Source: Isoperla grammatica
Taxonomy: Eukaryota; Arthropoda; Insecta; Plecoptera; Perlodidae
Direction of reading: 5' to 3'
DNA length: 64,000 bases
NCBI GenBank assembly: GCA_945910005.1
Contig: OX246745.1
Span: forward strand, 11,216,436 to 11,280,435
Position numbers and translations under genes: made by a program
Shown here: in pieces, positions 27,616-42,600 of the stretch
How positions within the stretch are numbered: position 1 is the first letter of the stretch
How the letters are laid out: every line of letters begins with the position of its first letter
The notes under the pieces: generated by a model
What the model was told of the DNA's origin: nothing
The model's database searches: none
Seen by the model: the letters and a program-made list of their open reading frames with translations, nothing else

Positions 27616-30600
27616 ATACGGAGGCTTTCGTGGCCCGGGTTAATGTTTGTATATATTATATACTGTGAGAAGAAGACTGCCCATTGTCCACTGTACAGTG
27701 TACATACCTGCAAAGCCGCATGGCTATGTCCCGAGGTCGCACTCCCGATACTGGCGACATCGAAGTCTTGCAGCAACGCCTCATGAGCTGCCGGCGACAG
27801 CCCTCCCTCGTTGTCAACATCTTGGGGTGTCAGCGGGCTGGAAACTGCTGACATGCTCGACAACGACGTGTCACCAGAACTAACAGCTTCAGCGTGGCCG
27901 TCTGTAAACCCATCTGTGGACAATATCAATGTTGGGTCATCCTTCAAGGTACGTAGGGTCCGGTCCGTATTCACAGTCGGCGCCCGTTGTTGCTGTGGAT
28001 TTTTTTTTTTTATGGGAAATAACATGCGTGGAACTGTTACTTGGCAACAATGGGCCAGTTAACTCTTACTTCCACTATAAATAAGCGGGATAACTGGATA
28101 AATTGAAACCTATCAGTTCATTATCACCAAATACACACACAAAATACTTATAATTTATGTAATAATATTTTCTGTACGAATTACAGACACAACACGACTA
28201 AAGAGCTTTCATTTATGTTGTATACCTGTTCCATACAAGATTAATATATATATAATTAAACTACACCTATTGTAGCGAAATGAACACCTAAACTTCTTTC
28301 AGGCTATAAGCTCGTCAATCTTGTGCTAAACGAAGAACATCACTACTCACACTGAATTAAACACTAGATGCGATAAGAATGTTCGATTAAGAAATGTGCG
28401 TTGTATATATAAAACGTTCTCAGGGCACTCAGGGCAAACCCGGATAAAAAATCAGGAGTTGACCATTTTGACTTGCTAATAACACCGTTAATTTCATATC
28501 AGTCACCAGTAACAAATGTTATAAAAAAACATTCCTAAAACTCGTTATAAAACACTCAAATTACACAAAAAGAATCAAAACAATTTCCGGGGCTTTTCGG
28601 CCGGACCCGCATTGGCTGGGGGGCCTCCCCCCCAGACCCTTCATTCTACTTTGCCCAATCATACCCGGGTGATTTTTATACCCTAGTTACGCCCCTGAAC
28701 GCGCTCTGCTTATTTCTATTTCCATGATGCAAGAAACTACTCACCTTTCTGTGGCACACTCATGACAATCCACCTACTGACGAAAATCGATACTGATAGC
28801 GGCAACAGATAAGGAACACGTAAATAGTTTTATCGTCTCTTCCTGTTATTAATGAGTTTGTCTAAATGTTTGTATAAAGGAACACATTCTATGTTTGAGC
28901 ATTCCGAAGATATTGACCAAGGTAAGGTCGAACCGTTATTCTTATCGTAAATGCGTATAAATTCTCATCTTCTGCGAAACCTTAGTTCAAGTAAAATTGA
29001 AAATCAAGCCAAGAGTCCCAAATCATTTCACTCAATGCAGTTGGCTATGACTGAGAACAGCGGTGGTCACTGACTGAGTCTGATTGAGTCTGACGTAGTC
29101 TGACTGAGTCACTGGTCATGCACTGAGTGCACAAAGCTGGTCAGTATCGAAAATACCTGCACTTAAAATAATGTATATATTGTATCGAAATAAATATTTT
29201 GCTATGTATTATACAGTTCTCATCAAAATAATTTGTGGTCATAAGTTAAAAGCAGTTACTGTTCAGTAAGCATCTAGAGCACAACTTAGCGGAAAGTAAA
29301 CCTAAGTTTGGATGTTTACCCATCTAAACGCTTCAGCCCTTTTTTAGTTCTCGATAGTAAAATTATACAGGCAAATGTATTTTATTTCAAGTATTTTTTT
29401 GAAGACAAATGTATTTTGTATCGAACACAAAAATCTTGTTTGGTGTTTTGTATCTAAAATACAAATGTATGAATATTTTCCCCAGCTTTGAGTACCGACC
29501 ACAGAGCCACAATATCAGTAAGAGAGACTCAATACATACCTACCTAGGGTTATGACTGAGGCTCGCACAGTAGTTTCACAGTACTACACAGTTGACAAGA
29601 GAGACTCAATACATACCTATCTAGGGTTATGACTGGGGCTCGCACAGTAGTTACACAGTACTACACAGTTGACAAGAGAGGCTCAATACATACCTATCTA
29701 GGGTTATGACTGGGGCTCGCACAGTAGTTACACAGTACTACACAGTTGACAAGAGAGACTCAATACATACCTATCTATAGTTATGACTGGGGCTCGCACA
29801 GTAGTTACACAGTACTACACAGTTGACAAGAGAGGCTCAATACATACCTATCTAGGGTTATGACTGGGGCTCGCACAGTAGTTACACAGTACTACACAGT
29901 TGACAAGAGAGGCTCAATACATACCTATCTAGGGTTATGACTGGGGCTCGCACAGTAGTTACACAGTACTACACAGTTGACAAGAGAGGCTCAATACATA
30001 CCTATCTAGGGTTATGACTGGGGCTCGCACAGTAGTTACACAGTACTACACAGTTGACAAGAGAGGCTCAATACATACCTATCTAGGGTTATGACTGGGG
30101 CTCGCACAGTAGTTACACAGTACTACACAGTTGACAAGAGAGACTCAATACATACCTATCTAGGGTTATGACTGGGGCTCGCACAGTAGTTACACAGTAC
30201 TACACAGTTGACAAGAGAGACTCAATACATACCTATCTAGGGTTATGACTGGGGCTCGCACAGTAGTTTCACAGTACTACACAGTTGACAAGAGAGACTC
30301 AATACATACCTATCTATAGTTATGACTGGGGCTCGCACAGTAGTTTCACAGTACTACACAGTTGACAAGAGAGACTCAATACATACCTATCTAGGGTTAT
30401 GACTGGGGCTCGCACAGTAGTTACACAGTACTACACAGTTGACAAGAGAGGCTCAATACATACCTATCTAGGGTTATGACTGGGGCTCGCACAGTAGTTT
30501 CACAGTACTACACAGTTGACAAGAGAGACTCAATACATACCTATCTATAGTTATGACTGGGGCTCGCACAGTAGTTACACAGTACTACACAATTGACAAG

Positions 30601-33600
30601 AGAGACTCAATACATACCTATCTAGGGTTATGACTGAGGCTCGCACAGTAGGATTTCACAGTACTACACAGTTGACAAGAGAGACTCAATACATACCTAT
30701 CTAGGGTTATGACTGGGGCTCGCACAGTAGTTTCACAGTACTACACAGTTGACAAGAGAGACTCAATACATACCTATCTATAGTTATGACTGGGGCTCGC
30801 ACAGTAGTTAGTTACACAGTACTACACAGTTGACAAGAGACTCAATACATACCTATCTAGGGTTATGACTGGGGCTCGCACAGTAGTTTCACAGTACTAC
30901 ACAGTTGACAAGAGAGACTCAATACATACCTATCTATAGTTATGACTGGGGCTCGCACAGTAGTTTCACAGTACTACACAGTTGACAAGTGAGACTCAAT
31001 ACATACCTATCTAGGGTTATGACTGGGGCTCGCACAGTAGTTTCACAGTACTACACAGTTGACAAGAGAGACTCAATACATACCTATCTATAGTTATGAC
31101 TGGGGCTCGCACAGTAGTTTCACAGTACTACACAGTTGACAAGAGAGACTCAATACATACCTATCTATAGTTATGACTGGGGCTCGCACAGTAGTTACAC
31201 AGTACTACACAGTTGACAAGAGAGGCTCAATACATACCTATCTAGGGTTATGACTGGGGCTCGCACAGTAGTTTCACAGTACTACACAGTTGACAAGAGA
31301 GACTCAATACATACCTATCTAGGGTTATGACTGGGGCTCGCACAGTAGTTTCACAGTACTACACAGTTGACAAGAGAGACTCAATACATACCTATCTATA
31401 GTTATGACTGGGGCTCGCACAGTAGTTTCACAGTACTACACAGTTGACAAGAGAGACTCAATACATACCTATCTAGGGTTATGACTGGGGCTCGCACAGT
31501 AGTTACACAGTACTACACAGTTGACAAGAGAGGCTCAATACATACCTATCTAGGGTTATGACTGGGGCTCGCACAGTAGTTTCACAGTACTACACAGTTG
31601 ACAAGAGAGACTCAATACATACCTATCTAGGGTTATGACTGGGGCTCGCACAGTAGTTACACAGTACTACACAGTGGTGTAGTGGTGCGTATACGGGCGT
31701 ATACGCCGTATACACACTGCTCCGGCTAAAAAACTTTCGTATACACACTGGTTTTGGTTATGATACGAGTGATACGCAATGATATGGTCGTAGCATGCCT
31801 CGAATGATGGACACATTATTCACAATTGTCAGCTTTTCTCCATTCGTCCCGATATTCAATTTTAAGTCCCGCGTACCGCCAACACACCAAGGGGGATACA
31901 ATTGTTTCGCTTGGTAAAAATATTGCGATGTCAACTATCAACAGCCAAGTATCAACAGCTATTACATACGGACCACGGGCGGCGTGTGTCGCCAAACCAC
32001 TTCCCAAGCCCCAAAAGGTATTCCTGAACAATTCTCGTCAGTGTTCCAATTATTTTTGGTGATTTTTTGGTTTTGCACTACAAAAACTGCAGTATTTCGG
32101 GATTGCATTCAGTCCGGTATTGGTTTCTAAAACGCTCAAAACACACTCTAAAAAGCCTGTTTTTTTTTTAAATCGCCTGCGGCGCCATTGTTGGGGGGCT
32201 CTGCCCCCCAAACCCCCCGTGTTTTTTTTTTTGGCTGGAAAGATGTGTCCCTCCAGCTTCCCACTGAAGCGTATACGTACTGGTAAATTTGGCACTACAC
32301 CACTGGTACTACACAGTTGACAAGAGAGGCTCAATACATACCTATCTAGGGTTATGACTGGGGCTCGCACAGTAGTTTCACAGTACTACACAGTTGACAA
32401 GAGAGACTCAATACATACCTATCTATAGTTATGACTGGGGCTCGCACAGTAGTTTCACAGCACAGTACTACACAGTTGATAAGAGAGACTCAATACATAC
32501 CTATCTAGGGTTATGACTGGGGCTCGCACAGTAGTTTCACAGTACTACACAGTTGACAAGAGAGACTCAATACATACCTATCTATAGTTATGACTGGGGC
32601 TCGCACAGTAGTTTCACAGCACAGTACTACACAGTTGATAAGAGAGACTCAATACATACCTATCTAGGGTTATGACTGGGGCTCGCACAGTAGTTTCACA
32701 GTACTACACAGTTGACAAGTTAGAGGTAGACTGACCTGACGGCAGTGTCAACTAAAGGGAAAAGCCAATGAAGAGGTATCGGGAAAATGACTAACGAAAC
32801 AGAACGCGCGCACTTTGGCGTGACGTGTCGACCTATCTATCTGCGCACCTGTTGCATCAGGCTATACCTTAGCCTACAATCTAGGCCTACATAGTGAATA
32901 ACACCTCCTCGTGGGGGCAAAACACCATACCCCGCACCCGTTAGTCTTACACTTATATATATACACAACACTTTGTGTTTCAAAAGTGTTTACCTAGAGA
33001 AATACAGAGTCAAAGGGTGTACCAACTCAATTTTCTTCTCTTATTCCTACCATCTACTTGAACAGGTTCATTATATAATAATTTACAGTCTATATTGAAT
33101 ACCCTGAGATTCCAAACACAGCGGAATACCGCATTTACGAATATGTGCAAGGACGGCAGAAATCTGTTGGCTTTCGTTGAAGAAGAGTGAATGAAAGGGG
33201 CGGTAGGTAAGGATCTGGGGTCAGCATGAGACTTGTCACGACGGGACTAGTATAATCTTGGTTAATATTCATTATTCTAACCACATTGCATTAGGGGAGG
33301 GAGAACGTAATATCTCATTAGGATTTAATGATAATGGTTGTTATTCCTTAGGTCGAGTCATAAAAACAATACTCATATAATAACAAACTCTATAGCCATA
33401 AGATTGTTGTTTATACATATTACATGTTCGAAACCTTTGGTATAATATACTTACACAGAATTTGCTAAAGCAGGGCTTCTGAAACTATAGGTTGGGATGG
33501 GGTCGCGAGCTTATAAAAAATCGGGATTAAGGTGTATATAAAATCGAACTTTTTAAAGAAAAATGTAGAAAAATATGTATATAGGCCCTATACAGATAGA

Positions 33601-36600
33601 TAGATCGATAGAAGTTTTTATTTCTATGACTAGGTTATTTTTTACATGTAGGCGTACTGTTTTACATAGAACACAAGTAATATGATATAGAAAGGTTGAA
33701 AAAAGAGGCTCAGCGGGAAACTTCCTTACTCTTGCATCCGCTTATAAAAATGTCAACACAGAGCGAAGCGAATCGCTGTAAGTATCGGCTAACAAGCGGC
33801 CATCTATTTCAGTGTATGAACTACGTTAATAAGAACCGATATATGACGGGGTTGCGAGATATTTTACCTAGAAATTTGGGGTCGCGGGCAAAAAAATTTG
33901 AAAAGCCCTGTACTACTGCTCCCACATCCGACGTGACACAAACTCTCAGTATCAAGAAAAGCAACTATACGTAGTAAGCCTACTCGGAAAGATTCGTGGC
34001 CTATACAAGGTTGGTACAGTTGATTGGCATTGTTACCCACACTGGTGGAGTGGCGTGGCTAAATTCATTGTGATCCGAACATGGTTCGACACGGGCATCA
34101 CCTCAGCGCGGTGGTTATATATAAATATAATGCTTTCAGCGTTCATTAGCCCTAGCAGATCTCTTATATCTCAGAGAGATGGAAGACGTTCGGCTTCTCG
34201 GGTTGCTTTTTCGTGAAATTTGATTATTCCCGGAATAGCATTTCCCGAGTTTATCCAATTTATTTTTATTTTTTTTATATTTTTTCCTTTCTCTTCCTTT
34301 TCTCTTTTTCCTTTCCAATTTGACCCTTCTTGTTTTTCTCTTCATTAACGGGTTCTATATAATTATTTTCTATTTCTGTTTTTCTCGTCATTTTTGTTTT
34401 CTTCTTTTTGTGGGTAGTAATCTTACTTCCTTTTAACACTTATGTGTTTTTTTTTTTGTTTTTTTTTTCATAGAAGCTACCCACGGCTGGAACAGACTTC
34501 GATTAAGCTGCTATTTCAATTTGTTTTTGTGGTTGTTGACACAAGATCGATCGAACAGTAGACTGCATACCCGCAAATCGTTGTTGAGTCGCATATCTCA
34601 TATCCCATGAGAAGATAAAAAAAGCGCTACAGTCTATATGAAAACATGTATGATGATATAATCGTATGATCATATTCATGAATGGGCAATAATACTGATC
34701 ACAATAATATAATAAATGTTTATGATTGCAGCCTGTTGTGTTTACCATACTACATTGTTCTGAGCTCTGACAGTGCATAGCTTTCCGTTCTTGAAATATA
34801 TCTATAAACAACCTATAAATAATAATAATATAATAATAATAATAATATATCTATAAATAATAAATTCGGGCAGTATTTAGATTGGATAATCAAGAGGACA
34901 ATGTAAGAACTAGTCTGTCATTATAGAACAGTATACAAGGCGTTTGAACAGCGACTTTCCACTTAACTCTTACATCTCTATCCACTGAAAAGATTGATAC
35001 ACATCAATTAAACACTTTCGATAAGAAATTAGCCACAAGAAGTGAGTTCATTATCGTTACAACTTTGGGGGACCCTGTTTTATGGTATTAGGTAAAATGT
35101 AAAAAGCAATGCAATTTAATTAACATACAGCTTACTGGGTGGTGTTCTTCTAGTTTGATTAAATTTTAATGAAATATCCCATTTGTAAACGAGAGAAAAA
35201 AAAACAATTTAACGCCAGTACATTTTGTAATAAACTGGTATGAACAAAGACAGTGCCGCGCCGCTTCAGTGCGCCGGACTAGACCACACCACACCACGCT
35301 ATGGTCTTATTCAGTTGAACTTGATGTCAGCTGTCTGTCTGCATAGGAGGTTCATGGCAGGGTCACACATTCATTGTATTTCTAGCATTGTTGAGTTAGT
35401 AGTTGTGTTTGTCGCGTATCTATAGGTATATAGTATATATTAATAGAAACAAATACAAATCATGTGACAGTTTAGAGAAAAAATTGATACTTCGTTGTAA
35501 GAGGTAAGACAACTGCATCGATAGAGGTGCTTTAACAGTAAGACGCGAGACTCTAATTCGGGAGATCGCCGATTCGATTCCGGCCACCAGCAATCCTGAC
35601 TGAAGCTTTTTCCGAGGTTTTCCTCAGTCGTAAAAGCGAATGCTGGGATTGAGTTCTACTATAACATCCCTCAGAAATTCCTTCCCAACTATCCAAACAC
35701 CCGTATATACCTAGTTAGTTACCTGAAGCACATATCAGGTAAAGCTGGTGTGCAGTGTGAACCCTATAACAGGGATTCCTATACGAAAATGTATTATTAT
35801 TAAATACAATCACGCGAGACAACAGTTTTATATATCATATCTCAATAATGCTAGACATCACATCGAAAAAGTGAAAACCAGGCTCAATGTAGTCTCGAAA
35901 GAACTAACACTGTTGAAGGGACTAATATTACAACTAGTATGGTTGTTATTTTAAATTTACTTCATTATAAAGTAAATTTGAGATACCAACCCTGATAATT
36001 AAGATCTATAACACATATTTTCAAACCGCATTTAGTTCGTACGAACCCAAATTGAGCACGGTTTTTACTTCTTCAATGTGGTGTAGAATCATTGAGAATT
36101 CATTAAAATATGGTAATTTTGCGCGGTTTTAATATAAGCGGTGGTATTTACTATTTTTATTTAAAAATCTTATGCATCAAGATCGTGATAAAGGTGAAAT
36201 GAAACAAATAAATTACTTTCTAAGTGCAATAATATACAAATGGTTTTACATAACTGAATGAAATGTAAGAATAGAAATCAGCACACATATATAGAGGGTG
36301 GGTGGTTTTAACTATTAGATTATAATATCCTCAACAATATACTAAAATTAAAATCAATTCAATCAAGACATAAGAAAATGTGGAAACAAATTTGAACAAA
36401 TTACTCCTTGAAATTATCTTGACTCATCTTAGAAAACCGATTTGGAATCATCAGTTCCACGTAATAATCAATGGCAATTAAGTAGAAGTAGCCAAGGGAG
36501 TAAGGACGATGCAAAACAGACGAAATACAGCATAGATGCGATAAATTAAATTATATTGATACACGTGCCATGATTTCTTTCGACTGCTTAACCAGTTAAC

Positions 36601-39600
36601 CAGTTTCTATCAATCATCAAACACGGTCAAAATTGGTGTTTTTGGCGGCGTATACATGTTATACGGACGTATTGTCATGTATTGTCTGAGGTATTGTCAT
36701 GTCTGTTTGTACCTTATTTCAATGAAATTATTTATATCTTAAAAAAGTAATTTGACACGTTTTAGATAATTTCTAAAATTCATATAACTAATGATACATC
36801 ATATTTCCGTTCATTTCTTCTACGGTCGTGGCCGATTTCACGAAGATATCCTATAATTCCTTAGGTATTTATATAAGTGTTATTATTTGCTGGTTTGATT
36901 CGATAACGTGTGAATTAGCACTTGAAGCCAAAACCAGCCATACTAAATTGTTTATGTGTAGAGCATGAAGAGTATAAGGAACGTTGTTTACTACTTTCAA
37001 GCAGTAGTTCAGCAGAGAAACAAACTCAAGAAGATATTAGAATTTTGACAAGTGTGTATTAATTAATATGCAATCACAAATAAACTTCACTTGAATTGAA
37101 TCGCTTATTTTCATTATCACAGGTATATTTGGTACCTATTACATGTCGGTGCCGTTATCAACGTGCATATACTTGATTCAATAATATCTCTCCTTGTTGG
37201 ATCATGATGTATATATTATACTAGCGAGTACCCGGCATGCGTTGCAATGCCACTGAAAAAAGAAAGTGTGTTTAAATTGCGTTTATTGAAGTGCTTTTTG
37301 ATACACAATATTTTTTCTGTCTGGTGCGTATACGAATAAATCAGAAGGTGTCACTTGGTGAACTGTCGCTAAACTAAGAGTAGGCCTACACACTTTTGTT
37401 ATTACATTCAGAAACATTCGCGGGCATGCGCACAACAATTCATCAAAGTTTGTTGTGTTGTGCGTACGCCCGCGAATGTTTCTGAATTAGGCGGCCGGGG
37501 TAAGGGCCGGGTGGTTTTTAAATAACCATTTTCTGTTTTTGAACCCCCCCCCCCCCCCCCCAACTGCTACGGCCGCGCCTTCGACCTCGTGAAGGAGTTA
37601 CAACAAAATGCATAGCATAGAAACCTTCCCCGTGAAAAAAAATATATGTGCCAAGTTGCATGGTGATATGTCCAACGGTGTCGAACTCAATTCATTGGTG
37701 AGCCCTCTTTGCAGGCACCGATCACCACGTGAAGGAGTTACAACAAAATGGATAGCATAGAAACCTTCCCCGTAAATTAATACTAATACATGTACCAACT
37801 TTCATGGTGATATGTCCAACGGTGTCGGAGTCAATTCATTGGTGAGCCCTCTTTGCAGGCACCGATCACCATGTGGGGAAGTTACAGCAAAATGGATAGC
37901 ATAGAAACCTTCCCCGTGAAAAAATACATATAAGTGCAAAGTTTCATGGTGATATGTACCAACGGTGTCGAAGTCAATTCATTGGTGAGCCCTCTTTGCA
38001 ATTGCAGGCACCGATCACCACGTGCAAAACCAAAATGGATAGCATAGAAACCTTCCCCGTGAAAAAATACATATATGAGCCAAGTTTCATGGAGATCGGA
38101 TGAATGGTTTAGTAATGCATACATACATACATACATACATACATACATACATACATACATACATACATACATACATACATACATACATACATACATACAT
38201 ACATACATACATACATACATACATACATACATACATACATACATACATACATACATACATACATACATACATACATACATACATACATACATACATACAT
38301 ACATACATACATACACACATACACACATACATACATACATACATACATACATACATACATACATACATACATACATACATACATACATACATACATACAT
38401 ACATACATACATACATACATACATACATACATACATACATACATACATACATACATACATACATACATACATACATACATACATACATACATACATACAT
38501 ACATACATACATACATACATACATACATACACACATACATCTTTCTTTTATATATATAGAAGATTACACAAGAGCCGCAAGTGACGTGCAAACCTCAATG
38601 TTTTCAAACAAGATATAAGACAATCTATTATCTCACCAGTGGTTCTGTGAGAACTGAGAATACTCACATAGGTGATACCACTCGAATATATTTAGCGTGA
38701 TCAAGGCTGTCGTCGCCAAAACTCCAAGCACAAGCAAACACATCCGTCACATGTGTTTGCCAGTATTATTATTCACACGAAATGTGCACTGTTCACTCGC
38801 AACATTCCGCATGTTGTAGTCGCAACACTGAACTGAACGAAGGTACGGCATGCAAGTCCACTTCCCGATAAGAACTAGAAATCCAACCTGGCTGGCTACC
38901 GTTGTCGCTCGCACTCGCAATATTCCGGATATCATGTTGCATACATTCTGCAGTGAAATTCTTGTAAACAGATGTCTCCTTATAGCGTTAGATACGAGTG
39001 TGTCTCGCCAGCAACAGCTGACATTATGTAACAGCTTGGTTCAAAACACCTATAATTAAATTTAATAAAATAAAACTGGAGGATAGGCAAAATGTGCGTT
39101 TGCCGACTCGAGCTAAGCCACGAAGCGACTGACCGGTGCAAACACGCGGCTTGGATTGAACATCGAAACGTATTTATTAGCACACGCTCGGGGCGAAATA
39201 GTAGTAAGAAATCGGGCGCGAGTCCCGAATTAAAGCACCATCTGTTCAAAAATTACCGAACAAAACAATCTCATTTCAAGGCTCACGTTGGTAAATCGAC
39301 GAGTGTTTGTGGAACAATAACGTTTTTCTAGATATGGGGATCGCGTTGCGTGTTTCTGTAATTACGAGACGGGGCCGAGTGACAACTGTCAACAGTTGGC
39401 CGTCCGATCCACAGTTGACACAGTGCGTGAGACATCACTCACAGTCGCTGGATGGCCTTGCTTGGAATGGTATACTGTGGTATTTGGCTAGTTGGGAAAG
39501 ATTTACCAAGGGTATCTATCAATCAAGGACGTGATCTCAATACTCGCTTCAAGACTGAGGAAAACCTCAGTCATTATAACAAGAGGTGTTGGATTCGAAC

Positions 39601-42600
39601 CAACAACTTTCTGTGATACATGCAATGGCAATGTTGACAATGAATTTAGCGGTCAATACACTTGTATACATGCGATCTATGGACAGCCTGGGATTCGAAC
39701 CCTGGCCCACAAGTAAAATAGTAGAGGCTTCCCTTCTGTTTCATATATTGCGTGACTTAAATAAAAAAAAAGGGTGCCAATTCCATCGATAAACGATAAA
39801 GCTTCGTACTACCCAGTGGCGGTTTTTGAGTTCAACATCAGGTGTGCAATTCCCCAAAACGAGGTGGCGTGGAACAGCTGGGGTCTAGGGCGAAGCCCCA
39901 GCCGCCGGAGGCAAATTCGTCGTAGACGAAATTTTTTTGGGGGGGACTGTTAATTTTAATGGCCTAAAACGAGTTCTAAGCCATATTTTTATTCTAAATA
40001 ACGGTGAATTGTGCAGCTTAATCAGCTTAATTATCACCTTTAATCATCATCTTAATCACTAGTCACTACACAATGCCATTGCAACCATCCGAACGGTATA
40101 TGATATGCGCACTGCACCAATAAACAGTGGTTTCAACTTTCAAGCTTGAACTTGTAACAATGCGCCACGCCACTCAGCGCTCCACTGACATTTGACACTG
40201 TCTCACGACCAAGCTCACGACTACAGTACGTACAGGGGTGCGAATCTCGAATTGCATGACCACACAGGCTCGCTCGCCAGTCGCTCGCATCGTATTCGTC
40301 CATTTCCCGCTTCTTACTGCCTAATTTTGGTTTGCAAGTCATATTTTATTTTTTTTATTTTTCCTGATTGATCAGGTGTGCAATTGTCACACCTTGCAAT
40401 GCACACCGTAAAAACCGCCACTGGACTACCCAAAGTACACGAGAAGGAAACACTAAAATATCCCTCATTCCCCACCTAATTTACATAGATGATACCGGTT
40501 TGCCTTCAAAGGTTATAAGAGTTCTCCCGAGAAGTATGCGCGTAAAATATTAATCGTGTTTACTGTTTACAGTCCCTTACTGTTATTAAATTGCGTCATA
40601 TTTGAATGTGGCAAGGTTAAATGTGAAAGGCCATGTCAGGGCTAATACAGCTTCGAAATATACAATTGTAGCTATAGTAACCATTCTATGATTTGAATAT
40701 AATAGTAGTGAATATAGTGATAATTGTTTAGTAGGTGTCCAAAGTGAAGGGTACACATCAGGTTTACCTAATGTACTCTCTCTATTATTAGGAAACTTGG
40801 ACCACAGGCACAATCCCTTATCTGTGCTTGGACTTTTGAGAGAATGTCCGAAGACTTTAGGACTCAATCCCATCCTCGTTCACCTGACCAGGGGCGTCGG
40901 AAGTCCATTTTTCCAGGGGGGGGGGGCGAACTTTCCAGCTGACTTTGCAACATTTTGTAAAAAAAAAAAATCCGTAAGTTACCATGCAGCCAGCCTCTGA
41001 AATCGCTTGAAGGAATAAGCGGAATCTGTACTCTAAAATGCATTTAATCCATATTGGCCATTTTTTCAGGGGGGGCGAGATGATACTCTCGCCCCCCTGC
41101 CCCCCCGGTTCCGACGCCCCTGCTAATGACTGAGGAAAACCTCGAAATAGCGTCAGCCAGGATTACCTGGGTCCAGCTAAGGTAGAACCACTTTTTAAAC
41201 ACACGTAAGGATAAAGTAACCACATAATGGATACGTAGAGAACTTTTGTATTTCCGAGTTCCGACAGTCTTACAAAGAAAGAGAATCAAAAGTACTACTG
41301 AAGAAAATGGTCCACTATAGAAAGCCTGTTTTAAATAATACCAGTGTAGTAGAGCTTTTCAGTATCTCCTTAGACAGATACATGATACATCCAATCACAC
41401 ATAACACACTACCAATCACAAGACGTGTTAACAGTTGTAGTCTCACACTCTCACTACAAAAACCGCGCAAAATTAAACTGTTTTAGTTATATTTCGAGAA
41501 CGCTACACAATATTGAAAACGTGACAAAATCGGTAATGTAGTTTTTTAAGAACTGGGTTAATAGAATTTGAAATATTGTTCACTCGTTACGGTTGTCATT
41601 GGGGCAGCCAACTAATTATTAATTCCTTAATTGGGTGTCCTAATGACAACCGTAATGATTGCAATGGTTGAAATTTCGTTAATCCAGTTTTCCATTCTTA
41701 CGAAACTACATTCCCGAAATATGCCACTTTTTCCATGCACAACACGTCCATATTGGAAGTTTTAACCTAAAATGTATTGACTGGATAAGAATTCAAGAAG
41801 TGAAGAAAATTGAGTTGTAAACTGGGATACTGGGTTGTTTTTATTTTGATAATCAGTGAACATATTATTGCCTTATTAGAAAACGGACATATTTGTAATG
41901 CGCTTTATGTAACTGGCTATACCCAAGCTAACAAAATAATTACCTCACATTATATTACATTACAACTGGTAAAAGTTACACAGTTCTTTCAAATGCGCCG
42001 ATAACATTGGTAGGTTTGACAGGATTCACGCCAGCACAGGGTTCCCCTTCTTATGTCATTCCTCATTAATCACCAACTCCACCCTCTGTTATAGCATCAA
42101 AGCATAGCTTTGAAACATGAAACTTCACCGGATTGAAATGATCAATGTAAAACAAAAACTACAGCCATGTTTTCCCACCATCTTACCAACCCTTCCACAC
42201 ATAAAAAATATTTAAACACATAAAACACTACAACAAAGTGAGCACAGCTGATCCTACCACGCAACGTGGCATTAGCCGAGATCTTCAAAAAAATAAACTG
42301 AACTAGCTGCTAGCTGCATTGTTCTGTATATTTGTTTACACGTAAATCTTTGTGCATCCTTAAAAAAGATCATTTTAGACATGTCGAATACTTTCTGAAA
42401 GCCAAGTATACCTTCTTCGTTCAAAAACCGTAGTTTAAAAATGGCATTTAAAAAAAATTAATTAAAACATTTAAAATAAATAGTATAATACGCTAGTTTA
42501 TTTAGACAGTACTAAAAAACGTAACAAAATATGTTGCGTTTGGGGAAAAATAAGACAATTTCAAGAATATCACAAACTGTCTGATTTTCACCATAAGCGT

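Larger units (their letters stand above)
37222..38565 (+). mobile_element. Retroelement-like repeat with internal 140-bp tandem units and ACAT tail
   Basis: It starts ACTAGCGAGTACCCGGCATG, a terminus of a kind often seen at the edge of short retroelements in invertebrates, and ends after an AAGTTTCATGGAGATCGGAT block and a long (ACAT)n tail. Between 37590 and 38095 a unit of about 140 bases (GAAACCTTCCCCGTGAAA ... GAGCCCTCTTTGCAGGCACC) recurs about four times. No reverse transcriptase; class uncertain. Confidence 0.55.

Noticed and set aside
29519..32720. Regular repeats resembling a CRISPR array
   Set aside because: The whole 77-base unit repeats with no unique spacers, in a eukaryotic intron.
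37882..38618. Five long ORFs on both strands of Tyr-Val-Cys-Met or Ile-His-Thr-Tyr repeats
   Set aside because: They are translations of the (ACAT)n microsatellite, open in all frames by composition.
39585..39703. Functional tRNA genes
   Set aside because: Only T-arms are present; acceptor and anticodon arms are missing and the body matches the SINE.
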